Counted from the stretch's first letter, positions 36,166 through 49,600 are shown. The stretch: DNA of 64,000 nucleotides from Jacaranda mimosifolia (GCA_018894105.1 CM032117.1:275501-339500); one strand, 5' to 3'. The notes: generated from the letters alone by a model not told the origin. Numbers and translations are program-made.

Positions 36166-37073
36166 TGCAATAGCCAGCTATGCTTCACGTCCTATGAACT
36201 ACAAACTGAATAATATAAACTTGAGTCTTGAGCTATATAATCTGTTGCTATTATTTATTCAGAAGTTATTCTGTTTATCTGTAGTTCACTCTAATTTCAA
36301 GAATCACATCTTCCCATTCCACTACTGGTTGTGGTATTAAGGCAATGTTAATGGTTTCCAGTAGAGATATCAAAGCTGCATGAGAAGTATAAATTGTTCC
36401 AATTACATGGTTTTACATTTAAAAATGACCCACAAATACAATGGTTCTGGAAATTTTTCTCCTATTACAGCTATCTGACATGATGGTTGTAACTGTGAGG
36501 ACAACAATGAAGCTGTCAAGCCAAGTCCTTTTGAAGTACACACCAGAGAATTGTACCGGAAAGGAGCACTATCCCTCGCCAAGTGGGAGACATGCTCTTG
36601 TAATCTTCTAATGAAGATGAAGGAATAATCGTGGTTTCCATACAGGGTGCAGAACAGACATATCTTAATACCATTTCATTGATCAAGTCGAATAAATAAA
36701 TTAATGCTATGAGAAAAGAAAGCTCTCAGAAGGAAAATTTTGGTGTTTTTCTCTGCATAGCGAATATCACTAGATCCCATCTAATTGGTTAGATGCAAAG
36801 GTTCTGGAAAATTCCACACACTGCACCTGCAAAATTCCACAAGCTCAAGGCGCCATTCTTCTCATACAGGCATGCAGCAAGACATTTCACCGTATGAGCA
36901 CCTTTGACTCATTCCTCTTAAGTGAAAGTATGTAATAGATAGCTAAACTCAAAAAACTCGAAACTCGTATGTCATAGGGAATAGACCCTACAACATAAAT
37001 AAAAAACAAAAAAAGAACAACAAAAAAGGGTTGAAAAAAGAAAGGTTACAAGTGACTCACATTGTATAATAAT
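36166..37073. other. Convergent intergenic region, MAN and STN8 3' ends
   Basis: Non-coding DNA between two convergent genes. It must hold both 3' untranslated regions; AATAAATAAATTAA at about 36,691 is a candidate poly(A) region. No repeat or extra gene is seen. Confidence 0.6.
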
Positions 37074-39253
37074 TCACTGCTTTATTAAACTGAATTTTGA
37101 GAGAACCGCAGCAGCTTGATCACCACCTAGTAAAAAATAAGGATGCCTCAGAGCAGCTGCAGCAGATAACCGTCCCCTTCTTAAAAAACCTCTCTCAGAG
37201 ATAAGTTTTGTGGCCAAATCCCATCCTCTACCAGAATCAAGATCAAGAATACTGAGATCAGGCCTCATCCTAGTTTTCTCTCTCCATCTATTCAAATCAT
37301 AACCAACAGCCTTCACTTCGGTATTAAAATTCTTCAGTCCTGCTGTAGACCTTAAGCTCGGTATTGCCATTTGTAGCAGTACGATTCCAGCAGAATACAT
37401 ATCAAAAAGATCAGGACTATTCAGCTGCAACAAGGACAAACATAATCTGCTTGGATCAGCAAAACACATATGCTTGAGAATACATAAGTCCCAGCATTAT
37501 GGTGTTCCATTTTGAAACTAGCTAGTCAAATGAATCCTGTCAGGAACTGTGAAAAATCACATTTTGATTGATGTAAATGAACTGGACATAGTTTGCAGAC
37601 ATATTAGGCTTCAAAAATTTCTGTCGAAAATCATTATAATTGAGGTTTGATACAATCATACTTGATCAAGTAGAGAAGTATTCAATGAGAATTGTTTTTT
37701 CACATCTTGGAAAGAAAAGAAAAGTTAATTGAAGTACAAAAGGGGTGATACCATACCTGCCACAAGATTGGAGAAAGAAAGGCAGCAATTGGCTCCGGTG
37801 GTGGATTTGGAGTTTCCTCAGGCATCACATACAGTTCAGGGGGGCAATAGTCAGGGTCCAGCAAACCACGATTGGGAACATAGTTTTTTCCTATGCGTAG
37901 GTCTGCGGCAGCCCCAAAGTCTATGAGTTTGATTTGCCCCTTTTTAGTGACTACCAAGTTGGATGGCTTTACATCTCGGTGAACTATGCCTGTATCATGG
38001 ATCTTCTTGAGGGAAGTAATAATCTGGCGCATTATTTGTTTGATAATTAATGCATTACGGTCAATAGATTCTAGCCCTTGCAAGACACGCCCAAACATAA
38101 GAGACTCTAAATTCAAAGGAAACTTTCTATCTTTCATGTAATCACCCAGGTCCAAATCTCCCTGCACGAAGCTTCTGAAAATTAATTCCAGTAGCAAATG
38201 TGACAACAAAAGTTTTGATTTTTAATTAGCAAAGATGTCCACAACCAGTCAAAAACATGATTATTCAAACACAATATATCCTCAGCAATATAACAATCAT
38301 GTCTTGTGATAAATCAAGTACCTCATATTTCCAGACAAGCCATTTCTCACCCTTCGTAAATTCAGTAATAGTTTTATCTGCGATAAAACTTCCAAGAAAT
38401 TCTGCACACGTCTCAGGGGCTGCTCTTGATAGCCTGTAGTTAAACCACTCTTCAAAATCTCCAAACTCAACAGCCCCTTGAACTCCAACTTTTACCTGTA
38501 GATTATAACAAGATATTAACATCCAGCCGGGAGAAAGCTATGCTGTCTAAATGTTCATCAAATGGGATACTTACCAGGACACTTGAGTGTGTGCGCGCAC
38601 GCGCGCGCGCGTGAGTGCTTGGGTAAGTTCAGTAAAATATAATAAGTGCATACGAGAAGTATTACCTTCTTGAGGATAACTTTTTCTTTAAACCTTTGAT
38701 CCATCTGTTGAGCTCTTCTACTTCCTTTTTTCCGAAAAGTTTCATCCACATTTACATTCTTGGGAACAATTACTCCAGAATAAACAATACCGAAGGACCC
38801 TTCACCCAATCTATCACCAACCAAGAAATCCGTCCTCTTCAAACTCCTCCTTCCACTTAAAGTGTCCAAGCCCACTTGCAGAGGAGCCAGAATATATGCA
38901 TCAATGGCCCCAATAAGAACACCAGGCCTGGCAGTCAAGTAAATCCAAGTAATACCACCAAAAACCAAAAATCCCCATTTTTGAACTTCTGGGAGCTCTG
39001 CAGTAACTCTCTGGAGTTGCTGGAGAGCAGGATATTGGAACAATGACTGGTCCAGATGAAGGGGATTGTTCAACAGATTATCAGAAATGTCATTTAAGAA
39101 GGCGTTGCACTTGACGGAATTCTTTTTATAGGGTTTTGTTAAGGACAAAATGAAGCCCTGTGGCATATGTTTTGAATCTCTCGACGGGGGGAATTTGATG
39201 AGTTTAGAATCTTGATGAAACGTAGTTGCAGCGGGGGATAGTAGAAAAGCCAT
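37074..39253 (-). CDS. STN8: STN8-like serine/threonine kinase, chloroplastic, 4 exons
   Basis: Thylakoid kinase that phosphorylates photosystem II core proteins. Exons on the minus strand: 39253-38666, 38495-38322, 38161-37757, 37424-37074; 505 aa, all introns phase 0. Residues 1 to about 50 are Ser/Lys-rich, as in a plastid transit peptide. One hydrophobic segment lies at about 93-122 (WGFLVFGGITWIYLT). The kinase domain starts with GEGSFG (150-155). It continues with VHRDVKPSN (catalytic Asp317) and DFGAAADLRIG (Asp335). PNRGLLDPDYCPPELY then separates it from the shorter STN7-type loop, and LNSPDLFDMYSAGIVLLQMA follows. It lacks the long C-terminal tail of STN7 and is close to the 495 aa of Arabidopsis STN8. 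A relic of its last exon lies at 32 kb. Confidence 0.93.
38587..38613. repeat. 27-base alternating purine-pyrimidine tract
   Basis: A strictly alternating GT/GC/AC run of 27 bases in STN8 intron 1, rich in GC steps. Such sequence is able to adopt Z-DNA in principle. Confidence 0.85.
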
Positions 39254-39919
39254 CTAGTGGAAATCAGTGACTCCTGAAACGGGTAATCTTTGGCGCGAGT
39301 ATCTTATTTCTTTTCTTCACTGAATGGAAGTGTGTCAGCAGAGGAGGAACTTTTTCCACGCGTCAATCCTAGGTTTATCCTTAGCTCTGGATTTTGTGGA
39401 GTGAAAGGAAACAACGATGCAGCATAATTTCTTCATTTTGGATGGGAGGTCGTTCCTGTTCTTCTTTATGCTTCTTTCTCTTAACACCCTCGATCCAACT
39501 TTGGATTTGCGTGAGTTGGAAAAATCGGTGTCGTTATCCTTAAAGTAATAATGAAAAAAATAGTAACAAAACACATTATCTGAAATAATAATTTTTAATA
39601 AAAAAAAAGAATTATCGTTCTAAAAATAAAATATTATTTGTGGATATCTAAAACAAAAATATATGTGCATGCAAAATTCCAGTCAAAACACTTCAGTCTT
39701 TACTAATGCGATCAACACGTAGTTCTTGTCTATTACGCCAGCCATGAGTAGTGACGATAAAAACAAAGCTACGATCAACATAAGAATATGGAAATGCGGA
39801 ATTTTCATGCCGAGATTCAGCAAGATGATAGCAGTTTACTACAAGCAACAAGTACTATCCAATATAACCGTCTTCTCATCTTACTGAGAGGCTGTCAAGG
39901 AATAAATACCAACACAATT
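39254..39919. other. Intergenic: STN8 promoter side and S6K 3' side
   Basis: Compact spacer of 666 bases between the STN8 start codon and the S6K stop codon, both genes on the minus strand. It must contain the STN8 promoter and the S6K 3' untranslated region. The stretch 39,540-39,670 is very AT-rich. Confidence 0.6.
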
Positions 39920-42464
39920 TTACGCATCAATGCCATCTTGACACAAAGAACTGTGTCTTTTAAGAAAGGAGGAAGGAGGCCTCACGTAGGTGAAACCCAG
40001 GAAGAGGTTTCCATCTACTTTAGGACTGGAAACGGGAGAATCTGACAATGGCATTTCTGTGAATTGTTTATCGAAGTTGGCAATGCAGTGGCTTCCATCA
40101 ACTTCTGGGCGGAAACTTGGTAGTATTGCTCTCTCCTCCAATTTCTTCCAGTTGATTGACTTGAACCATTTATGGTTTTTTATTTCATCACTTCCCTTTG
40201 TCCCACTACCAAGCCGCTTGCTTGCTTCCTTTTGTAGTAGCTACATTGTCGACCAAAGCATCTCACTTTTTAGATATAAGATACAACAAAAATATCAAGC
40301 AAATAAGATGAACTCCTATAGATTGACTGGCTACCAAGACCTTTTTTTATTGTAAAATCAAACAGCGCTTCTAATTCCACACGAGGACAGACCATATCTG
40401 CCCTTATGCAGCATTTGTACTGGCAACAGTAAATTCTCTTATGATGTGAAATTTCATCAAAAGTTAAGGATTTGAGTGACTACCCCTTTTAACAGAGAAT
40501 GTGCTTCACTTGACAGAAACGCTGGCAGCTTGATTTTATCCTTAATTATCTTTTGCTGAATTTTCTCCCTGTTTCCACCAACAAAAGGAGGCTGCCACAC
40601 AAGAAAGAGCAAATAATTAGTCAACGAAAATGAATCTTACTAAATGATATGATTAATTGTCATCATAATATGTTTCCCACGCATTAGCAACCATATTGAT
40701 AAGTGTTCAGGAAGCGAATTGATAGTTCCCAATACGATTGTTTGGGTAGTGCATAGGAGGCCATAAGTCATGGGAATAGCTACAACCAAGAATCACACAT
40801 CAGAAAAACAAATAAAGCTCCTAATCTGCTGAGCCAACCTGTCTAACTGCTTGTAAACAAAGGACCATCCGAAGAGTATAGAAGCACTGAAGTAGGTATA
40901 CTCAAATAACTTACCTCTTTAAGCATAATTAATTAATGACAGATAGGTTTAGAGATTCAAGCAGTATACATATCAATGTCAAACTAATATGTCATTTAGA
41001 AATCTAACCTTCCCTGTAAGCATCTCAAACAACAAAATTCCAACACTCCACCAATCGGCAGCCTTGTCATGGCCCTTCCCAAGAATTATTTCCGGTGACA
41101 TATATTCTACAGTTCCACACATGGAGTTTGATCTTGCATTCTCTTCTAACTCTTTTGCCAATCCAAAGTCGGTGAGTAGAGCCTAACACACCAATGAGAA
41201 CTAAATATTAAAAAGATACACAAAACTCATAAGATAAGTCCCACAGACGTGCTTTAAAATGCATGCATTGCACGCATAGAGAATATACATGGCCATCCGC
41301 ATCCAGTAAGATGTTCTCAGGTTTGAGATCCCTGTGCATTATTCCATTTGCATGAAGGTGCGACACTGCTGAAACAATTTCTGCTGTGTAAATACGTGCC
41401 AGATCCTCTCTACAATGTATGAAATGAGTCTAGCAAGTAAATCACCAGCAGTAAGAGAAAAATCCAAAGCACAGTAAAGCAAATACCTGAAAAGTCCATG
41501 ATGATAAAGCTGAAAGAACAAGTGTCCACCATTGACAAAGTCAAGCACAAGGTAAAGCCTATATTTTGTCTGCACATCAAAGAAGGGGGAAAGTAGCATA
41601 TATCAACTGAACCTCCAAATGAAGCACAAACCAGTTATATCTGTAGTTCTTAAAGGAAAAGAAATGGTTTATCTATCTTATCATGTGACAGTGTGTCCCT
41701 CCCTCTCACAGTCATGGAAGAAACATGAATAGCCAAAAAGAATAGGGGAAGTAGGAATAAAACTAATTTAAAGGAGCTAAACTACTTGAAGGATTTAGAT
41801 TATATTCTTAAAAGGCCACCTGAAATGAGTATCTCAGCTGGACAATAAAAGGATGATCAATCTTTGTCAAGATATCCCTCTCTGCTTTCGTGTATTCAGC
41901 ATGGCTTTTCTCCATGATCTTATCCTTCCTCATGACCTTCATAGCATATATTTCGGGTGTTCCCCTCTTTTTCACCTGATATACCTTTCCGAACGCACCC
42001 TGTCCAACAACTTTCAAAACCTCAAAATCCTCAAGGCCTACAGCTTGGATCTTCATCATATTACGACAGACCCCAGCAACAGAATCATTCATGGATAAGT
42101 CCTGATCTTTAATGGTCCCATTGATTACACCATTTACGATTTCCAATGGATCCTCAGTTTCGTGTATGGTTAACCCACTGAGATTCAGAGATTGACTGAC
42201 ACACACAGAAGGGCCAACCAGAGAATGGGATCGGTTGCAAATGACCTCAGGATCATCATATACAAGCTCGTTTACATCTCCACCATTTCCATCACTAACT
42301 TCATTTGAGGGTTGAATAGGTGGAGGACCAAACACATCAGAAAAGTCTAACTCAACCTGGTCAGAAGAAACAACATCAGGAGGATTCACAGGTAAGTAAA
42401 ACTTGCACTGGACAGGCTTGCACGTGCGATCTTTTCTTGGAGAAGGTAGCTGAGGAGAAACCAT
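39920..42464 (-). CDS. S6K: Ribosomal protein S6 kinase (AGC family), 6 coding exons
   Basis: TOR-regulated kinase that phosphorylates ribosomal protein S6. Exons on the minus strand: 42464-41820, 41569-41487, 41409-41289, 41182-41009, 40591-40484, 40240-39920; 483 aa (Arabidopsis S6K1/2 are 465/471). The ATG at 42464 gives MVSPQ, as in Arabidopsis (MVSSQ); a longer frame upstream begins only with [13 protein letters not shown] (38-47) is the N-terminal RAPTOR-binding/TOS-like region. Kinase motifs: GQGAFG (154-159), AMK (Lys176), HRDLKPEN (Asp270), DFG (288-290), NSMCGT with the PDK1-type site Ser303, then VEYMSPE. The hydrophobic motif FLGFTYVRP places the TOR site at Thr461. Introns between coding exons are short. 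A 5' leader intron upstream is likely. Confidence 0.95.
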
Positions 42465-43510
42465 GCTGGGAAATACCAATTAGGGATGCAGATGGCCAAT
42501 TATCAATTACCACAACTGAATCTCTTCCAAGTAGCTAAACAATGAAGGGATCACCTTAATCAAAGAAATATCTATCTGCCAGATTGGAGCTTTCAAGTAA
42601 TTCAAGAGCAAGCAAATGAGAACCCAGAAGAAGAAGTCGTCCTTGTTTCCCAATTTGCAGGAAACTGTAGATGCCACTGTGGTCGTAGAATTCATGAAGA
42701 TCTGGTTTTCAAGTCTGAAACCAAATTAGAACAGCATTGTTAGGAACTGTTACATGACTTATAGAAGTAAAAACTGACTAAATTCTTTAAAAAATGTTTT
42801 CTGAATCTGGAAAAAACCAAGAATAACCTGATTCTGCTAAAGCAAACAAGCCATTAAATATTCAAAAGGCTGTGAGAATCAAACAAATAAAACAACTAAA
42901 AAGGGTAACAATATTAGTGGCAATGACACCCTCAAACTCCCTGAGTCAATTTTGGGATGGTGTACTAAACATTATCCAACTTACTGAGGTAATTTCAGAA
43001 CCTTTTAAATGACAAAAGCCAAAAACAAATGTTGGCATAAACAAACACATTTAACTTGAATAAGTCATCGGGAAAAAATAAATAAATAAATTTGTCACCC
43101 ATCTTCTCATTTGTTTAATTTGGATTTCTGACTTGCCTGGAAGGCAGAACCTCCAGTAAGGTGATTGCTCTCAACACATACAAAAAATTATATCTGGGTA
43201 GAAATGTAGACACCTAACTCAAGATAAACAAAGTTTACAAGTTAACATTTAGGGAATCATTCCGTAGAGACTAATTCATGGGTTTGTTGAAGTAAATATG
43301 TTGAAATAACACTGCAATTATTAATTGCATGGCATTTAGGAAGGTTGAAATGTATTACAGGTTCTTGGAAAAAGTAAAGGGCAGCATTATCAAAGTGGAA
43401 TTTTGGTCCACGTAGAACAATACACTAAAACAAAAAAATTAAGTTTGTCCACAATCATCAGAAGTAATTTCTCAAAATATTAATGGAAACACAATTCTCA
43501 CGAAAACCAA

Positions 43511-43967
43511 GGCCTTATTTGGTTGCAAACTCCCAATTTGTTATCCAACTCTCAAAACTTAAACAAACAAACACTACACATTCCTCAATCTCACTCTCAA
43601 AATACAAAATTTATTCCCAAAAAATTCCTACTATTCCCAACTCCATACCATTCCCCAAGGCACCTCACATTCTTTCATTATTATATTCTTTCATTATTAT
43701 AAATATACACGCATACTACCACTCATACAATCTATATATATACATATATAAATAATTTTAAAATACTCATTTCATCCCACAAACCCAACAAAAAAATTAT
43801 TGATGCAACATCTTGTCCCCCAAAACACAAACAAACCAACATTTTTCTCCCAATTCATTCTCCCAAAACACAAAAAAACAACTATCACATTCCCCAACCT
43901 CACTACCCAAAATCCATTCTCCCAAAATATTTTGGGAGAATGGCCAATTCACAACCAAACAAAGCCC
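43511..43967. mobile_element. TIR element (MITE), about 457 bp
   Basis: The left end GGCCTTATTTGGTTGCAAAC and the inverted right end GGGCTTTGTTTGGTTGTGAA are similar, with ends of the GGGCYTKGTTTGGTT kind common in PIF/Harbinger-like plant MITEs. The inside is made of CTCCCAAAACAC-like low-complexity repeats and has no transposase. A clear target duplication was not found, so the superfamily is uncertain. Confidence 0.6.
43914..43943. repeat. Perfect 30-bp palindrome
   Basis: The left arm CCATTCTCCCAAAAT is followed directly by its exact inverse complement with no spacer. It sits just inside the right end of the TIR element. Confidence 0.95.
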
Positions 43968-44500
43968 AAGTAATTAAGCATTATTAGTCGAAATCAGACT
44001 ATGGAAGATCAGATCTAGATGCACCTCCCATCTTCCACCATGCAAGTCATAATTTTGGCAAATCATTTAGAAAACAAAACAAAATTTTGGATCTTCAAAA
44101 AGCATTTGACCATTTGTCATCTAGTTACATAGTTTGCCCCTTAAAATTACTTTCAGACGCATGCAGTAAAAGACATTTGAATCTTCAATTTTGAGCTTCT
44201 AACAATTCCTTCTAAAACCAACAAAAAACAAGAAAACTGAAAAGAAGGTGAGATTTCGGGCGTGGATTCAGATTCAAACTTGTGCTCCAGTGTTGAAATT
44301 TCAGACAAAGTTTCAAAAACTTATAGACCAGCAAATTTGCTCGCACATTATACGAAATCTGAAAACAGGCAAATAGAAACAGACCAAAGCTCGGTGTACC
44401 TTGGGAGGGCTGCGGAGAAGGCAAAGAAGGGGAGATTCCCGGAGAACGTCCTGGGGGTAAAAAAAGCCGTCCCGTGGCCAGTTATGAGTTATATACGCTG

Positions 44501-46637
44501 TGAATAATAAATATATATTATTTTTGAATAGTGGGGAGTTCGGGAGGCTATGGATGGGGACAGCTGTGATTAGAATGAGAATATTCTTCTTTTTCATCGA
44601 TATATCCTATTATTTATTATTAAGACGAAAATATTAATTTTAGAATATGATTGTATATGTGTTGATGGAAGTGCATGCCTTCTAAATTGTGGTAGGCCCA
44701 CAATGGCATGTTGCTCTATCCTCAGCCTAGACAATAAAAATAATGTGAATTTTTAGGGAAAATAATATATATATATATAACTGAAAAGATTTTTGAAATT
44801 GAAATTGTGATTCAACATTTAAAAAAACAGAATTGCATTCATAACAAGGTTGCATATGTAAATTACAAGAGTGATGATATAGCCTTGTTGATTGTCAAGT
44901 AAATTAAAAGAGCAAATACATAGAAAAAAAAAGAAAAAAGAAAAAAAAGTGATAATATTGAGTTGTCCCATGTCGGAAGAAATCGAGTATTTAAAATAGT
45001 TTATAAGTTATTCTCTCATCACACTTTTAAAAGTGTCATTTTTATGACAAAACCTCATACTGTATGCGTATCAATGGGATAATACTTTAAAATAATTAAC
45101 TTTCACATGAAATAAAAAACTTGGTCAACATTGTATAGTGGCATTTATGGAAATGATGATCGTGTGCCTCTTCTAAACCACTCAATCGAGAGCTAAGAAG
45201 ACATCTAATTATTCCACATTATAATAAATCGAGGATTTGAAATAATTTATAATCTGTTCTTCATTCATACCATAAATTTTTCCACCACATGTGTGTCAAT
45301 GAGAAATATTTTGAAACAATTAAGCTTTTTTGTCAAGCAGCGAATTTAGTCACCATCAAAGAATTTCTAGTTTATAACTATTTAAGAAATAATTATGATT
45401 GGATAAGAAAAATACAAATTTTTTGTTCAAGGTACTTATAAATATGGATATAAATATAGTCTAGCATGAGTTTAATAAATGAGCTATTAAAAATAGTTAG
45501 TTATTTTACTTAAATTGATATATATAGTTTTTTGTGATTCTATGCATGTGTACATATGAATACATACACCATACATACATGCACATATGTACATATGTTT
45601 TTCAAAATTTGATTTTACTATTTATGTACATATGCAAATGCCAATAATTCGTTCAAATTCCAACCTCACATTTTCATACATATAGATGTAGTCAGTGTAA
45701 AAAAATAAAAATAAAATAACCAATAAACATCATGCTAAATTGATTGTGGTGATTCCCACAGTCACTATCTTTTCATCTAATCAAAATTCAATCTCCTCGA
45801 TAAATTCTTTTAATAAATCCAATGCAAACGCATTAGTATAGAACTATGTAAAAGTTCCATAGTTCTAAGTTTTTATTTATTTTTTTAACTTATTTTTTTA
45901 AAGGATTTTAATTTTTTGTCACTATTAAATTTTATATATTATTTTTTAAATTTCATGAGAACATCAATGCTACAATTATCACAGAATATTTCTCAACATG
46001 CTATTTTCTAACTTATTATGCCCCATGCAAGTTGTTTTAAATTTATCCGTAAGAGGCACACATCCAAACTAATATCTCAAATTATTTATGATCTGTTAAT
46101 AAATAAATATAAATAAAAATAAAGAAATCAAACATGCAAGGTACATAAAGAAATTTGTAGAAATATTCATTTAATATCTATATTATCTAATTGGAGCATA
46201 GTTTATTTTGTCAATTCGACACCATGTTCATATATGTATATATATGTAGGTGAAATCCATCTATACAGTATCATAATCCAAGAACCATACTGGCATAGGC
46301 AATGAATTTTACCCGATCCTCAACTGAAAAGTGAAAATGTTGTGGTTCATTTTCCAATTTTTGCTACTATTGGGGTAAAATTGAAACTATCCAAACCTCA
46401 TAAAATGATTTTATTTTATAACATTCTAATTATCCAAATAACAACCCGTCCACATTCTTCTCCGACAGCCGGACTCCGAAGTAAGAAGCTCAGGGGGTTC
46501 AGTTCAAGCAGTGGTCGTCCGTAAAATTTCTTCTACCTTTTTCATCTATTTCAAATTCAAGGAGACGTTGCAAATCTTCGGTGAACTATTTCTTGATTAT
46601 CTCTCTTTTTATTTTGAATTTAATCTCAATTCCTGCT
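44501..46637. other. AT-rich intergenic region
   Basis: Very AT-rich, with ATATAT runs (about 44,767) and TACATA/CATACATA-type repeats (about 45,545-45,630). No coding frame is supported. The last 200 bases, with CCGTCCACATTC and a pyrimidine-rich stretch, are likely promoter and leader of the gene at 46,638. Confidence 0.5.
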
Positions 46638-49600
46638 ATGTGTGATTGCCTTCCCTCCATCAATTTCTCTCCCCATTATTCTTTAAGAACACATAAAGTT
46701 GGGTCTACCGCTTCTTTAAAATTACCCAAATACACGAAATGTAGCATTCCACACCCTAAGAAGAGTTCCACTAGTATAAACTCTACTCGAGATCGGGACG
46801 CCATTCCATTCCCTTCAGATGGACGTGAGTTTGAAGACCTAGATTTTGGGTTATTGGAGAAGGAAGAAATTCGTGAAGTTAGATTGAGAAGGGATCAACA
46901 GGGAAAGAAAGATGAACATGGACTGGAGGAAGCAGCTGCAAAAGGTGAAATTGATGAAGCAGCAGAGGATTTGAGTGTCAGTGAAATTTTCAAGTTTATG
47001 GGTCAAAAGAAAGATGATAAATTAATAAAAGAGGATGACACTGCAAAACTCCAAGGACCTGATTCCAAATTTGAGGAGTTAGAGAAACACCATCTCCGAG
47101 GTGCAGTTGGGGTGGTGAAGGGCAGGAGACAAATGATGAGAAGATCAAGTATTATGGCAAAGCAAGTTATCAGCATAAGTTCCGCTCTCAGTTTAGGTTT
47201 TGTTTCTCAGCTTTGGGTGGACACCAGCTCTGTGAGTCACAATTTCTTATCTGACTTCTGTTTTATTGGAAATATGATGTATTAGCCTCAAAGAATACTT
47301 GTATCATGCTGCTTTATCAATATGCCAATTACAAAAGACTTTATTTGTAGATTGAAGAAATGTCGATGCTAATTCATGGAGCTTGAAATGTAGGCAACCT
47401 ATTAGAAAGTTAATTTTTGCGCTGAACTAGACTTAATACAGAGGAACTAAGCAAACTTTTGTATGATTTTCTTGAATGACCTGTCCCATTTAATTTTTTT
47501 CAACGTGTTTCAGGATGTCCTTTTTAGCTATTTTTGAGGACTTTGCTGACAGGATGGGGATTTGTACAAACATAATTATTGGATCCTGCCTTTTTATTCT
47601 ATTAAAAATCCTTTTCCTTTTTATGCACAGTGGGTTGTAATAGTTGTGGAAGTGAGGCCAAACTTACTTTCAGGCGACTTTGAAAGGTTTCTTTTGAAGG
47701 AGATCAGACAGGTAAGTTATTTATATGTAATTTGTATTATCATCATGCATTTCTTGTTTGCATATTTTTGGTTAACACAAGTAATGAACATAAAGTACTT
47801 GACTGTGAATATTCCTGTAAGCTTTGAATTTGGCATCTCTGCCCTCCTTTCACGACGCAAACTTATCATTATATCGTTTTTAATCCATCGGAGTGTGAAT
47901 AGCCATTGAATTGTTGAATGATAAACCAGAAATATTTTTCATCATTTAGAAAATAGAGGGCATGGGAGGTATTGCTTTTGGTTCTATATTATTCTTAGCA
48001 TCTTGTGGAAAATTATGATTTAGCTAATAATTTACACGAACCACATAAGGGTGAAAGAGTACCCTAATTAGTGTTTAGAACTTAACATAGGCAATAAATG
48101 TTACAGTAAATAATACAACTCTTTTCTTTTATGCCTTTCAGTAAGTAAATGTCTGATGAAGTGATGGTTAGTTTTGGACTCTCTCTCTAAATTTCTTGAT
48201 AGATTTTCACTTTCTTTCTCTCCCCCCCTTTTTTTAAATCTTTTGTAGGTAAGGTGATAAATGATAGTTATTTGACTTTGTATGTTCAATGCACAGGTGG
48301 GAGATGTTATACTCATTGAGGATGAGAATCTGATGGAAGATGAATTTAAATTGGTTGGACTGGAGACATTGGTATGTGCTATTTGGTTCAATATTCAATC
48401 TTGAGTAATAGCATAAGACATGTCATCAGGGATATTGATTTTTGAATGAATTGGTTTTGGAATGTTGCTTCCGTGGAGAAATACAGTGGAAAATGAACTC
48501 TTTTTGTTGATTGGATTCCCCTTGCCTGCATCTTGTATTTTTTCTTATTTATCATTACCTTTTGATAGTTTTATAGGTAGGGTATGCTTGCAAATCCAAG
48601 TATTCGGAAGCAAGCTGACTTCAATTTTTGCTCAGTTTTAATTAATCCTCTCCATGACCTTTACTAATGAATGCTATTTGCCAGGTAGGATACACTGTTG
48701 TAACACCAACTCATCAAAGTATTGGCAAGGTGCATCATTTTATTCTTGTTTACCAAGGTTTATGTTGTCTTGTCTTTGACATTATTCCATAATTATTCAC
48801 TCTTAGGTGCGTGGCTACACCTTTAATATCAATTCAGGCATGGTGGAATCACTTGAACTTGATTCATTTGGAATTTCTGTCATCCCATCAAGTTTGGTAG
48901 GTGGATGTTCCTTTTACCTTGCATCAGTGGGAATTTTTGTGGCTGTAGATGATATAATCACTTTCTTTCAGTAGCCACTCAAGTACATTAAGTTCCCTAG
49001 TTTCACAAGGGGGGAGAAAAAAGAAAAACACCACCGTTTGGTGTTATTTTCATTTCCATCATTTACAAAATTTGAAAAAGTAGTTAGTGAAAATGAGTTG
49101 AAAATGAATTTGTATTTGGATAAATTGTTGGAAAGTAATGATAATGTTGGATTTAGTAGGTTGTTGGTGGAAAGAGATAGAAATAATGAAATAGAGAGAG
49201 AAAAATATGTAGGTTATTGGGAGAAGATATATAGGTTATTGGTGAATGTGTTTTGAGAATGAGAATGAAAATGAAAATGATGTTGGGTGAAAATGTGTAA
49301 AAAGTGATGAATTTCAATTTTCAAATAGTAGAAAATGTGAAAACGAGGTTTGAAAATAAAACCAAACGGGCCCTTAAGTTTCCTCAAATTACTAATGATT
49401 CATTACTTGTGACAACAATTTGTCATCACCTGTGATGAGGACGTTGTTTCATTAATTGGCTGTTTTTTATTTCAGGTAAGCACCTATGCATTATATGTGG
49501 AAGATGTGCTGGAAGTTTTATCTAACACAGTAGTAGTACGTGAAGCTGCTGTATCTCGCATACAGAGGCTAACTAAGGTACTTGTTGTTGACGACTTCGT

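Larger units (their letters stand above)
42465..44500 (-). other. S6K upstream region with probable leader
   Basis: Upstream of the S6K start codon on the minus strand. The first 230 bases are less AT-rich and contain an upstream open frame (42,695-42,507, MNSTTTVASTVSCKLG). The stretch at 44,240-44,470 is also richer in G and C and may be the first leader exon and promoter. Between them lies the TIR element at 43.5-44.0 kb. Confidence 0.35.

Noticed and set aside
39253..39920. STN8 and S6K adjacency as a functional kinase cluster
   Set aside because: Plant genes of unrelated pathways are often adjacent; the spacer is short but nothing in the sequence shows co-regulation.
39788..40355. Plus-strand frames opposite the last S6K exon
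   Set aside because: Antisense of a confidently assigned exon; no start context or family match.
42465..42479. Five extra N-terminal codons for S6K
   Set aside because: The longer frame begins with TTG; the ATG at 42464 matches the family start MVS.
46581..46637. Longer N-terminus for the PRC-barrel gene
   Set aside because: It would start at GTG; the first ATG is at 46638 and gives a plausible transit peptide.
49038..49256. 72-codon plus-strand frame in the PRC-barrel intron
   Set aside because: Lies entirely in the low-complexity interior of the TIR element.
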